Below are positions 1-5,699 of a stretch of 10,395 bases of DNA, in pieces (positions within the stretch are counted from its first letter, which is position 1; each line of letters starts with the position of its first letter). The translations under genes and the position numbers were made by a program. Under the pieces are notes generated by a model. That model was given only the letters and a program-made list of their open reading frames with translations, made no database searches and was not told where the DNA came from. Where the stretch lies: the NCBI GenBank assembly GCA_944388825.1, contig CALXKG010000010.1:1-10395 (forward strand). Direction: 5' to 3'. The stretch comes from an uncultured Clostridia bacterium (GTDB taxonomy: Bacteria; Bacillota; Clostridia; Oscillospirales; Ruminococcaceae).

Positions 1-1
1 G

Positions 2-319
2 CATCTGATCGACGCCGGCAGCGCGGTCGCCGGGTGCGGCCCGGCTTTCGCCTGCCTGTTTGCGGAAGCGCTCGCGGACGGCGGGGTCGCCTGCGGCCTG
101 CCCCGGAAGATGGCGCTGGAGCTGGCCCTTCAGATGATGGCGGGTACCGCCGGTCTGCTCCTCCAGACCGGCCGGCACCCGGCCGCCCTGAAGGACGCGG
201 TCTGTTCTCCCGGCGGGACGACGATCGCCGGGGTGCGCGTCCTGGAAAAGGGCGGCTTCCGGGCCGCGGCATTCGACGCGGTCGCCGCCGCCTATCAGAA
301 GACGGCGCGGCTGGGGTAA
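2..319 (+). CDS. proC: Pyrroline-5-carboxylate reductase, C-terminal part (5' end outside window)
   Basis: This is the last 105 residues of ProC, the NAD(P)H-dependent enzyme that reduces pyrroline-5-carboxylate to proline in the final step of proline synthesis. The reading frame is open from base 2, so the N-terminal Rossmann domain lies upstream of the window. The visible part is the helical C-terminal dimerisation and substrate domain: an AVAGCGPAF stretch (family usually G-S/C-G-P-A), then EALADGGV, and the family signature ending in SPGGTTIAGV. It ends in an alanine-rich helix and TAA. The following P-loop gene begins 13 bases later on the same strand, so the two are probably co-transcribed; the promoter is not in view. 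The family assignment is very secure, and only the left boundary is unknown. Confidence 0.95.
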   Translation, partial: HLIDAGSAVAGCGPAFACLFAEALADGGVACGLPRKMALELALQMMAGTAGLLLQTGRHPAALKDAVCSPGGTTIAGVRVLEKGGFRAAAFDAVAAAYQKTARLG

Positions 320-332
320 GGGGGCAGGTCAG

Positions 333-881
333 ATGGCAGAAGGCCGCATCATCCTGTTATCCGGCCCGCCCGGCTCCGGCAAGTCGGCGGCCGCGGAGCG
401 GTATGTAAACCTTCCGGAGCACGAAAAGTCGGTCTACCTCCACACCGACGATTTTTACGCCGCCCTCCGCCGGGGGTACATCCCGCCCGACCGGCCGGGT
501 TCGGACGGGCAGAACCGCACGGTGATCGAAGCCTTTTGCGCGGCGGCCGTCCGCTTCTGCCGGGGCGGGTACCAGACGGTGGTGGACGGGGTCGTCGGCC
601 CGTGGATGATCGCCCCCTGGGAAGCCGCCGCCCGGGCGGGGTGTGAAGTCCACTATATCCTCCTGCGGGCAAGCCGGGAGGAGACCCTCCGCCGGGCGCT
701 CCATCGGGATAAGCTGGACGCGGAAACCAACCGCGCGCTGGTCGAAACCATGTGGGGGCAGTTTCAAGACCTCGGGGCGTACGAGCGGTTTGCCCTCGAC
801 ACCACCCGCCTGACGCTGGACGAGACGGTCCGCGCGGTGCGGGAGGCGGTGCAAAGCGGCCGCTGTTTGCTCGGCCTGTGA
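333..881 (+). CDS. Small P-loop kinase/ATPase-like protein, substrate unknown
   Basis: A 182-residue single-domain P-loop NTPase. Residues 11-18 (GPPGSGKS) are a clean Walker A motif. HTDDFY at 37-42 has the paired aspartates that follow strand 2 in small-molecule kinases of the shikimate kinase, gluconate kinase and chloramphenicol-phosphotransferase type. VVDGVVGPW at 83-91 resembles a Walker B-like strand of those enzymes, and basic residues around 117-126 (ETLRRALHRD) could form the lid. Such proteins are usually annotated only as AAA family ATPase, and a zeta-toxin-like fold is an alternative. No antitoxin-like partner gene lies next to it, so I do not call a toxin. It starts at ATG 13 bases after the proC stop with a G-rich stretch but only a modest Shine-Dalgarno match. 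It is probably co-transcribed with proC. The fold is confident; the substrate is not known. Confidence 0.85.
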   Translation: MAEGRIILLSGPPGSGKSAAAERYVNLPEHEKSVYLHTDDFYAALRRGYIPPDRPGSDGQNRTVIEAFCAAAVRFCRGGYQTVVDGVVGPWMIAPWEAAARAGCEVHYILLRASREETLRRALHRDKLDAETNRALVETMWGQFQDLGAYERFALDTTRLTLDETVRAVREAVQSGRCLLGL

Positions 882-943
882 AAAAAACACTGGACAGAAC
901 GCAAAACCGGCGCTGGCGTGGAAATCACGCAGAAACGGGCGGC

Positions 944-1044
944 GGTCAGAAGTTTAGGGTCCAGCCCTTTTTAAAGGGCTGGCAGGAGTGGAGAGGGCAG
1001 AGCCCTTTCCCAGGCGCTCCGTTTCCGTACTTCCGAAACTGACC
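944..1044. repeat. Candidate palindromic intergenic element (MITE/REP-like)
   Basis: A non-coding block in the gap after the P-loop gene. Its ends are imperfect inverted repeats: GGTCAGAAGTTT at 944-955 and AAACTGACC at 1036-1044, whose complement GGTCAGTTT matches apart from a three-base insertion. Inside are two hairpins: CCAGCCCTTT/AAAGGGCTGG at 961-982 (10 bp around TT) and AGGGC-AGA-GCCCT at 994-1006. Terminal inverted repeats with internal palindromes and no ORF are typical of dispersed mobile or REP-like elements. No second copy occurs in this window, so dispersal is an inference. Confidence 0.45.
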
Positions 1045-1120
1045 ACAGTTTTGCCACTGATAACGAAGCGTGCGCAGCACCCAAAAAATGCTTAAAAATA
1101 AATTTATCGGCAAGCTGAAA

Positions 1121-1147
1121 CGTCCCGGCTGGTGATCAGCCGGGACG
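1121..1147. terminator. Hairpin, probable bidirectional terminator
   Basis: A perfect 10-bp stem, CGTCCCGGCT/AGCCGGGACG, with a 7-base loop, flanked by AAA on the left and TTT on the right so that it reads similarly on both strands. It lies 18 bases beyond the stop of the leftward methyltransferase gene and downstream of the rightward P-loop gene, where a terminator shared by converging transcripts is expected. The T tracts are short (TTT then mixed sequence), so efficiency is uncertain. The rest of the 882-1164 gap holds the palindromic element at 944-1044, an AT-rich stretch with the palindrome ATAAATTTAT at 1098-1107, and nothing that looks coding. Confidence 0.7.
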
Positions 1148-1164
1148 TTTGCCGCCTTTATGCC

Positions 1165-1785
1165 TTATTTTTGTAAGCTGAGGAGCCCCGCGCAACCGGA
1201 AAACGGCGTAAAGGTGAGCGCCGGGAATTCCTTTCGCAGCTCGTCGTAGACAAAATAATATTCGTCGGGATCCCACCGGTCCCCCTCCGCCGTCCGGCAG
1301 GCTTCCAGTTCCGCCCGGGTCCGGAAGGCGACGTCGCCGATGTAAAGGGCGCCGCCTGTGTTGATCAGCGGCAGCAGCGCGCGCAGGAAATCCACCTTCT
1401 GCCGGCTGTCCAGGTGGTGGAGGGAATAGGTGGCGATCACGGCGTCGTACCGGGCCGCCATCAGCTCCGGGACAAGCCCTGCCGTGAAATCGCCGGTGAA
1501 CAGCTTTGCCCCCGGCATCTTTTCCCGGGCCAGGGCGGCCATTTTGGGGGAAAAGTCCTGCCCATAGACGGTATACCCCGCCCGGTACAGCCGCTCGGTC
1601 AGGACGGCCGTGCCGAAGCCGATGTCCAGCAGGTTCCCTTTTTCCGGCCGTGCCGCCAGCGGCCGCGCGATCTCATCCAGAACGGCGTCGTATCCGGCGA
1701 ACGGGTAGCGGCCGCTTTCATCCGTTTCCCTTACGTTTTGGTCATAAGTTCCCGACCAGCTGTCAAAGCCTTTGCTGTCCAGCAT
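1165..1785 (-). CDS. Class I SAM-dependent methyltransferase, YrrT-like
   Basis: A 206-residue Rossmann-fold methyltransferase. The SAM-binding motif I is LDIGFGT at residues 53-59, the acidic residue that would bind the SAM ribose is D77 (YGQDFS), and the motif IV/post region is ATYSLHHLD at 118-126. The N-terminal region (SGTYDQNV near 11-18, then PFAGYDAVLDEI near 28-39) resembles Bacillus YrrT, a putative AdoMet-dependent methyltransferase, and the length is about the same. The substrate is unknown. The start is set by a GAGGAAGG-type Shine-Dalgarno just before the ATG. It lies only 12 bases after the stop of the upstream HAD phosphatase gene and has no promoter of its own in view, so it is the second gene of that operon. 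Fold confident, subfamily moderately so. Confidence 0.9.
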   Translation of the reverse strand: MLDSKGFDSWSGTYDQNVRETDESGRYPFAGYDAVLDEIARPLAARPEKGNLLDIGFGTAVLTERLYRAGYTVYGQDFSPKMAALAREKMPGAKLFTGDFTAGLVPELMAARYDAVIATYSLHHLDSRQKVDFLRALLPLINTGGALYIGDVAFRTRAELEACRTAEGDRWDPDEYYFVYDELRKEFPALTFTPFSGCAGLLSLQK

Positions 1786-1797
1786 GATTTTCCTTCC

Positions 1798-2469
1798 TCA
1801 CTGCGCCGGATGCGCCATCTTTTCCAGTGTCTCGTACAGCTCTTCGGCGGTTTCAACGATCCGCGCCGCCCCGTGTGCCTCTAAAAACGCCCGGTCTTTA
1901 AACCCCCAGCAGACCGAGACCTGCTGGGTCCCGGCGTTATGCGCCGTCTCGATGTCCACCTCCGAGTCCCCGACGTAGATCGCCGTTTCAGCCGGCATCT
2001 TCAGCTGTTTCAGCGCCGTTAATACGGTATCGGGGGCGGGTTTCGGGCGGACGCCGTCCTTCTCGCCGATGACCACCGGGATAAGCCCCGGGAAATAGGC
2101 GTCGCAGAGCTTTTTCACCGCCGCGTCGAACTTGTTGGAGACGACCGCCACCGGCACCCCCTGCGCCCGCAGCCGGCCCAGCAGCTGGATGATCCCGTCG
2201 TAGGGGGCGGTCTTGTCCCGGCAATGGGCGGCGTAGTGCATCCGGAAGGTCCCGTAGGCCCGTTTGAAGGCGGGGTTGGCCTGCCCGTCGGGGACGCAGC
2301 GCTCGATCAGCTTCATCACGCCGTTGCCGACAAAAGAGCGCACCTCCTCCCGGCTGCGGTTTTTCAGGCCGGCGGCCTTCATCGCCGCGTTGACGCTGGC
2401 GGTCAGGTCATCCAGGGTGTTGAGAAGCGTCCCATCCAGATCAAAAATGACCGCGTGTTCTTTCAGCAT
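1798..2469 (-). CDS. HAD-superfamily hydrolase, phosphoglycolate phosphatase-like
   Basis: A 223-residue HAD subfamily IA phosphatase. Motif I is DLDGT with the nucleophile D10 and acid/base D12, motif II is VVSNK with S111, motif III is K143 in RPKPAPDT, and motif IV is GDSEVD at 167-172. A helical cap occupies roughly residues 18-88. Length and motifs fit Gph/PGP-type phosphatases, which remove phosphate from 2-phosphoglycolate or related small phosphoesters, but HAD substrate preference cannot be read from sequence. The frame stays open upstream to 2622, but I place the start at the ATG at 2469: the HAD domain begins exactly there, a GGAAGGAAGG Shine-Dalgarno sits 6 bases before it, and the longer version would run across the promoter at 2533-2562. 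First gene of an operon with the YrrT-like methyltransferase. Confidence 0.9.
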   Translation of the reverse strand: MLKEHAVIFDLDGTLLNTLDDLTASVNAAMKAAGLKNRSREEVRSFVGNGVMKLIERCVPDGQANPAFKRAYGTFRMHYAAHCRDKTAPYDGIIQLLGRLRAQGVPVAVVSNKFDAAVKKLCDAYFPGLIPVVIGEKDGVRPKPAPDTVLTALKQLKMPAETAIYVGDSEVDIETAHNAGTQQVSVCWGFKDRAFLEAHGAARIVETAEELYETLEKMAHPAQ

Positions 2470-2475
2470 AGTTTT

Positions 2476-2485
2476 CCTTCCTTCC
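2476..2485 (-). promoter_or_regulatory. Ribosome binding site fixing the HAD phosphatase start
   Basis: GGAAGGAAGG on the minus strand ends 6 bases before the ATG at 2469. It decides between this start and a longer open frame reaching 2622, which has no family similarity and would overlap the promoter. Confidence 0.75.
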
Positions 2486-2532
2486 TCTCCCGCTGTGCGG
2501 GCTCTCTGTGTATGGCTTTCTTGCCTTTTTTT

Positions 2533-2562
2533 ATTATAGCATATTTTCCCCCGGTTTGGCAA
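2533..2562 (-). promoter_or_regulatory. Sigma-A type promoter for the HAD phosphatase-methyltransferase operon
   Basis: On the minus strand there is a TTGCCA -35 box (2557-2562), an 18-base spacer and a perfect TATAAT -10 box (2533-2538). Transcription would begin near 2526, giving a leader of about 55 bases before the ATG at 2469. It lies in an AT-rich island amid G+C-rich DNA and diverges from the yerC promoter about 90 bases away. Confidence 0.75.
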
Positions 2563-2634
2563 ATTTCCGGCGGGCAGGGAACCGTTTTGCCCCGCAGGGC
2601 GGGAGAAACCGCAGTACAACACTTTTATGCGTGA

Positions 2635-2656
2635 AAGTTTTTACAGAAAAAAACTT
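2635..2656. promoter_or_regulatory. Inverted repeat over the yerC promoter, candidate operator
   Basis: AAGTTTTT (2635-2642) and AAAAACTT (2649-2656) are a perfect 8-bp inverted repeat with a 6-base spacer. The right arm runs into the first two bases of the -35 box of the yerC promoter. A looser pair, TGAAAGT (2632-2638) and ACTTTCA (2658-2664), flanks it. It could be a repressor site or merely an A/T-rich UP-like element; the binding protein is unknown. Confidence 0.35.
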
Positions 2657-2683
2657 GACTTTCATGTTGTGAAGTAATAAAAT
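2655..2683 (+). promoter_or_regulatory. Sigma-A type promoter for the yerC-methyltransferase-hslO-ymdB run
   Basis: TTGACT -35 (2655-2660), exactly 17 bases of spacer, and TAAAAT -10 (2678-2683), preceded by an A-rich stretch. The predicted start near 2690 gives a leader of about 64 bases. The leader contains a small hairpin, TGCCGC/GCGGCA (2703-2708 and 2715-2720). No other promoter of similar quality was seen before 5555. Confidence 0.8.
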
Positions 2684-2753
2684 AAAGAGGTAAATGAACG
2701 GATGCCGCGGCTATGCGGCAGGGAATCGGTAGAAGAAAGGAAGGACGCCAGCC

Positions 2754-3059
2754 ATGAACGAAAAGCTCCGCAAATTAAACGTCGAGTTTCTCTTTTCGGC
2801 GGTACTCCAGCTGCACACGATGGAGGAGTGCTACAAGTTTTTTGAGGACCTCTGCACCGTACCCGAACTGCGGGCGATGTCCCAGCGGATCCATGTCGCC
2901 AGGATGCTGAGCGAAAAACAGGTCTATTCGGCCATTGTCTCCGAGACCGGCGCGTCGACCGCCACCATCTCCCGGGTCAAGCGGTCGCTCGATTACGGGT
3001 GCGACGGGTATAAGATCGTCTTTGACCGGATGAAGAAGGAAGAAGAGGAAAAGGCTTGA
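2754..3059 (+). CDS. yerC: YerC/YecD-family TrpR-like DNA-binding protein
   Basis: A 101-residue all-helical protein of the YerC/YecD group, small homologues of the Trp repressor found widely in Bacillota. The N-terminal helices (NEKLRKLNVEFLFSAVLQL) and the segment TMEECYKFFEDLCTVPELRAM are characteristic. The helix-turn-helix spans roughly residues 56-80, with the recognition helix around ASTATISRVKRSLDYG. The C-terminus is a short charged tail rich in lysine and glutamate. Family members are thought to regulate transcription, but the targets and any ligand are not established here. The start has a strong AGAAAGGAAGGA Shine-Dalgarno (2734-2745). The stop TGA overlaps the TTG start of the next gene, implying translational coupling. 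It may autoregulate, given the inverted repeat over its promoter, but that is inference. Confidence 0.92.
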   Translation: MNEKLRKLNVEFLFSAVLQLHTMEECYKFFEDLCTVPELRAMSQRIHVARMLSEKQVYSAIVSETGASTATISRVKRSLDYGCDGYKIVFDRMKKEEEEKA

Positions 3060-3829
3060 GCGGATACGGCAGTTTTGGGACGGTCTATGACCGGCTGATC
3101 ACCGGCGTGGATTACCGTGCGCTGGGGGAATATTTTGACGCCTGCATTTCCCGGGCCGGTGGGAAGAAGGGGATCCTTTTGGACCTCGGCTGCGGCACCG
3201 GCAGCCTGTCGATGGAGATGGACGGCCGGGGCTACGACGTCATCGGGGTGGACGGCTCCTTCGAGATGCTGGGGGAGGCGATGGAAAAGCGGGGCGGGCG
3301 GGATATCCTCTACCTCGCCCAGGACCTGACCGAGCTCGACCTCTACGGGACGGTCGACGCGGTCATTTCCAGCCTGGACACCCTGAACCATCTGACCTGT
3401 TACGCCGACTTCGACCGGGCGCTCGGCCGGGCCGCCCTCTTTCTGGCGCCGGGCGGGGTAATGGCCTTCGACGTCAACACGCCCTATAAACACCGGGCGG
3501 TCCTTGCGGACAACACCTTTGTCTATGATACCGACGCGGTCTACTGCGTCTGGCAGAATTCGACGGAGGACACCCTCACCCGGATGGACCTCGACCTCTT
3601 TGTCCGGCAGGAAGACGGGGCTTACCAGCGGCTGGAGGACCACTTTTCCGAGCGGGCCTATACCCATGCGGAAATTCTGGACAGCCTCACCCGCCACGGG
3701 CTGGAACTGGTTGGCGTTTACGACGCTTGGACCTTCGACCCGCTGCGGGCGGATTCCGAGCGGGCGGTCTATGTTGCCCGGATGGTCCATTCGGTGCAGT
3801 CGGCGCCGGGAAAGAAAGATTCGGATTGA
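3056..3829 (+). CDS. Class I SAM-dependent methyltransferase
   Basis: A 257-residue methyltransferase. The opening YGSFGTVYDRL is the usual N-terminal helix of YqeM-like clostridial methyltransferases. Motif I is LLDLGCGTG at residues 41-49, the ribose-binding acidic residue is D66 (VIGVDGS), and the motif III-like strand is LAPGGVMAFDVNTPYK at 130-145. The rest is a beta-rich C-terminal extension that probably covers the substrate site. The substrate is unknown. It starts at TTG, overlapping the yerC stop in a TTGA arrangement; no ATG lies near the start, and GAGG lies about 8 bases before the TTG. A 46-base gap separates it from hslO. Assignment to the class I fold is secure; the specific function is not. 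Confidence 0.9.
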   Translation: MSGYGSFGTVYDRLITGVDYRALGEYFDACISRAGGKKGILLDLGCGTGSLSMEMDGRGYDVIGVDGSFEMLGEAMEKRGGRDILYLAQDLTELDLYGTVDAVISSLDTLNHLTCYADFDRALGRAALFLAPGGVMAFDVNTPYKHRAVLADNTFVYDTDAVYCVWQNSTEDTLTRMDLDLFVRQEDGAYQRLEDHFSERAYTHAEILDSLTRHGLELVGVYDAWTFDPLRADSERAVYVARMVHSVQSAPGKKDSD

Positions 3830-3875
3830 AAGGTTTGCAGGGCATCAGCCTGCTGTGAAGGAAAGGAATCAAAGT

Positions 3876-4775
3876 ATGGGAAAACTTATCCGCGCCCTGT
3901 CGGCGGACGGTTCGGTGATGGCGATGGCCATCGACTCGACCGGCATCGTCTCCCGGCTGGAACAGATCCACCACACCTCCGCCGTCGTCACCGCCGCGGC
4001 CGGCCGGCTCTCGACCGCCGCCGCGATGATGGGGACGATGCTCAAGGCCCGGCAGGACACGCTGACCCTCCGGGTGGACGGGGGCGGCCCCGCCGGGGTG
4101 ATCCTCGCGGTCGCCGGCCCGGACGGGGACGTCAAGTGCTCCGTCCAGAACCCGGTCGTCGAGCTGCCGCTGAACCCGAAGGGGAAGCTGGACGTCGGCG
4201 GCGCGGTCGGCCGGGACGGGTCGCTGTCGGTCATCAGGGAGATGGGGCTTAAAGAGCCTTATATCGGGCAGGTGCCGCTTGTCTCGGGCGAGATCGCCGA
4301 GGATGTCACCGAATACTACGCGGTCAGCGAACAGACCCCGACCGTCTGCGGTTTGGGGGTGCTGGTCAACCCCGACCTGACCGTCCTGGCGGCGGGCGGG
4401 TTCCTCGTCCAGCTGCTGCCCTACGCGGACAACGGGGTGATCGACGTCCTGGAGCAGAATATCCGCGCCCTTCCGCCCGTCTCGTCGATGATCCGGGACG
4501 GGGTGGCGCCGGAGGAGATGATCGGCCGGCTGCTGGAAGGGCTGGAGCCGAATATCCTGGACGAATACCATCCGGAATATGTCTGCGGCTGCTCCCGGGA
4601 GCGGACGGAAGAGGTGCTCAAGTCCCTCGGCCGCAGGGAGCTGGACGCGATGATCGCCGAAGACCACGGGGCGGAGGTCGCCTGCCATTTCTGTGATAAA
4701 AAATACCGGTTTACCGAAGAGGAGCTTATCGCCCTCCGGGACCAGCTGGCGGAAACGGACGGTGGAGAGGCATGA
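3876..4775 (+). CDS. hslO: Hsp33 redox-regulated holdase chaperone
   Basis: A 299-residue Hsp33, the cytoplasmic holdase that switches on when its zinc-bound cysteines are oxidised during oxidative plus heat stress. The N-terminal chaperone domain covers about residues 1-180, with typical stretches such as VSGEIAEDVTEYYAVSEQTP at 136-155. A linker follows, then the C-terminal redox switch: the cysteine pair C237/C239 in CGCS and C270/C273 in CHFC, which together bind zinc. All four cysteines are present, so the switch looks intact. The frame is open far upstream because of G+C bias, but the start is the ATG at 3876: it has GGAAAGGAA before it and matches the family N-terminus (MGKLIRAL). Its ATGA overlap with the next gene implies coupling. 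No CIRCE site precedes it. Confidence 0.97.
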   Translation: MGKLIRALSADGSVMAMAIDSTGIVSRLEQIHHTSAVVTAAAGRLSTAAAMMGTMLKARQDTLTLRVDGGGPAGVILAVAGPDGDVKCSVQNPVVELPLNPKGKLDVGGAVGRDGSLSVIREMGLKEPYIGQVPLVSGEIAEDVTEYYAVSEQTPTVCGLGVLVNPDLTVLAAGGFLVQLLPYADNGVIDVLEQNIRALPPVSSMIRDGVAPEEMIGRLLEGLEPNILDEYHPEYVCGCSRERTEEVLKSLGRRELDAMIAEDHGAEVACHFCDKKYRFTEEELIALRDQLAETDGGEA

Positions 4776-5539
4776 GGCTTTTGATGATCGGCGACGTCGT
4801 CGGGGCTCCGGGGTGTGGCTTCCTGCGGGAAAAGCTCCCGGCCTTCAAGCAGAAGGAAAAGATCGACCTGGTCGTCTGCAACGGGGAAAACTCGGCGGTC
4901 GGCAACGGTATCCTGCCGGTGTCGGCCGGGTACCTGTTTGACAGCGGGGTGGACGTCATCACCGGCGGCAACCACTCTTTCAAGCGCCGGGAGATCTACG
5001 ACTATATGCCCGACCATCCGGCCCTGCTCCGGCCGGCCAACTTTCCCCGCTGCCCCTATGGGGAGGGGTGGTTTTTGCTGGACGGCGGCAGCTTTACGAT
5101 GCTGGTGATCAGCCTGCTGGGCACCGTCTACCTGGAGCCGCTGGACGACCCGTTCCAGACCGCCGACCGGATCATCCGGGAGCACCCGGCGACCTTTACC
5201 GTCGTCGACTTCCATGCCGAGGCGACCGGGGAAAAGCTGGCGATGGGCTACTATCTGGACGGGCGGGTCTCGGTCGTCGCCGGGACCCATACCCATGTCC
5301 AGACGGCGGACGAGCAGATTTTGGAAAAGGGGACGGGCTATATCTCCGACCTTGGGATGACCGGCCCCATCCGCTCGATCCTCGGCACCGCGCCGGAGGA
5401 CATCGTCCAGAAGATGACGACCCATCTGCCGACCCGGTTCCATGTGCCGGACGGGCCCTGCAAGCTGGAGGGGGCGGTCTTCGACCTCGACCGCAGGACC
5501 GGCCGCTGCACCGCCGTCAAGCGGGTGCAGATCCGCTGA
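4772..5539 (+). CDS. ymdB: YmdB-family metallophosphodiesterase (TIGR00282 type)
   Basis: A 255-residue calcineurin-like phosphodiesterase closely resembling Bacillus YmdB, which hydrolyses 2',3'-cyclic nucleotides (and cAMP) and influences biofilm and motility decisions. The di-metal ligands line up residue for residue at the N-terminal end: D8 (GDVVG), E39 and N40 (NGEN), N67 with the catalytic H68 (GGNHS). The C-terminal ligands are H149 (DFHAEAT), H173 and H175 (GTHTHVQTAD). The ILGTAPEDIV motif near residues 203-212 is also typical. After the catalytic histidine this protein reads NHSFKRRE where Bacillus YmdB has NHTWDKKE, a modest local divergence. Its ATG overlaps the hslO stop in ATGA, so it is translated from the same mRNA. 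The biochemical class is secure; the physiological role here is inferred. Confidence 0.93.
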   Translation: MRLLMIGDVVGAPGCGFLREKLPAFKQKEKIDLVVCNGENSAVGNGILPVSAGYLFDSGVDVITGGNHSFKRREIYDYMPDHPALLRPANFPRCPYGEGWFLLDGGSFTMLVISLLGTVYLEPLDDPFQTADRIIREHPATFTVVDFHAEATGEKLAMGYYLDGRVSVVAGTHTHVQTADEQILEKGTGYISDLGMTGPIRSILGTAPEDIVQKMTTHLPTRFHVPDGPCKLEGAVFDLDRRTGRCTAVKRVQIR

Positions 5540-5541
5540 AA

Positions 5542-5565
5542 AAGGACAAAATCCTTGCTTTTTTT
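5542..5565 (+). terminator. Weak hairpin plus T-run after ymdB, candidate weak terminator
   Basis: AAGGA (5542-5546), loop CAAAA, TCCTT (5552-5556), then GC and seven T residues. The 5-bp A/T-containing stem is weak for an intrinsic terminator, but the T-run is good. It overlaps the -35 box of the pduL promoter, so some read-through from the upstream operon into pduL is likely. Confidence 0.35.
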
Positions 5566-5583
5566 GCCGGACAGGCTTATAAT
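5555..5583 (+). promoter_or_regulatory. Sigma-A type promoter for pduL
   Basis: TTGCTT -35 (5555-5560), 17-base spacer and perfect TATAAT -10 (5578-5583). The predicted start near 5590 gives a leader of about 110 bases before the pduL ATG. That leader can fold: CAGGCC (5596-5601) pairs with GGCCTG (5663-5668), enclosing a hairpin of CGCGG/CCGCG and TTTT/AAAA (5616-5639). Confidence 0.75.
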
Positions 5584-5686
5584 ATAAGTATGGAACAGGC
5601 CAAACCGCTTCCGGGCGCGGCGTTTTGTGCAAAACCGCGTCTAGTTAAAAACCGGGGCGTCCGGCCTGATTTTACCGATTTGAGAT

Positions 5687-5692
5687 GGAGGA
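5687..5692 (+). promoter_or_regulatory. Ribosome binding site fixing the pduL start
   Basis: GGAGGA lies 7 bases before the ATG at 5700 and is the best Shine-Dalgarno in the window. An in-frame ATG at 5685 would put this site inside the gene, so 5700 is preferred. Confidence 0.85.
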
Positions 5693-5699
5693 ATTCCAA

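Noticed and set aside
333..881. Zeta-toxin of a toxin-antitoxin pair
   Set aside because: No small antitoxin gene precedes or follows it, and the context is proC; the fold alone is not enough.
357..890. 177-codon open frame opposite the P-loop gene
   Set aside because: The plus-strand frame has Walker A and a consistent kinase fold; the antisense frame has none.
752..1042. 96-codon plus-strand frame spanning the P-loop gene end and the palindromic element
   Set aside because: Half lies out of frame in a real gene and the rest is in palindromic DNA; no Shine-Dalgarno.
2470..2622. N-terminal extension of the HAD phosphatase
   Set aside because: The extension crosses the promoter, has no family similarity, and the ATG at 2469 has a strong ribosome site.
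2993..3790. 265-codon open frame opposite the second methyltransferase
   Set aside because: It mirrors the codons of the real gene, which has intact SAM motifs; no independent support.
3687..4688. 333-codon open frame on the minus strand opposite hslO
   Set aside because: Antisense to Hsp33, low-complexity composition, no ribosome site or recognised motif.
4421..5632. 403-codon open frame on the minus strand opposite hslO and ymdB
   Set aside because: It is antisense to two well-matched genes, has an Arg/Pro/Gly/Asp-rich composition with no domain, and crosses the hslO-ymdB junction; it results from high G+C.
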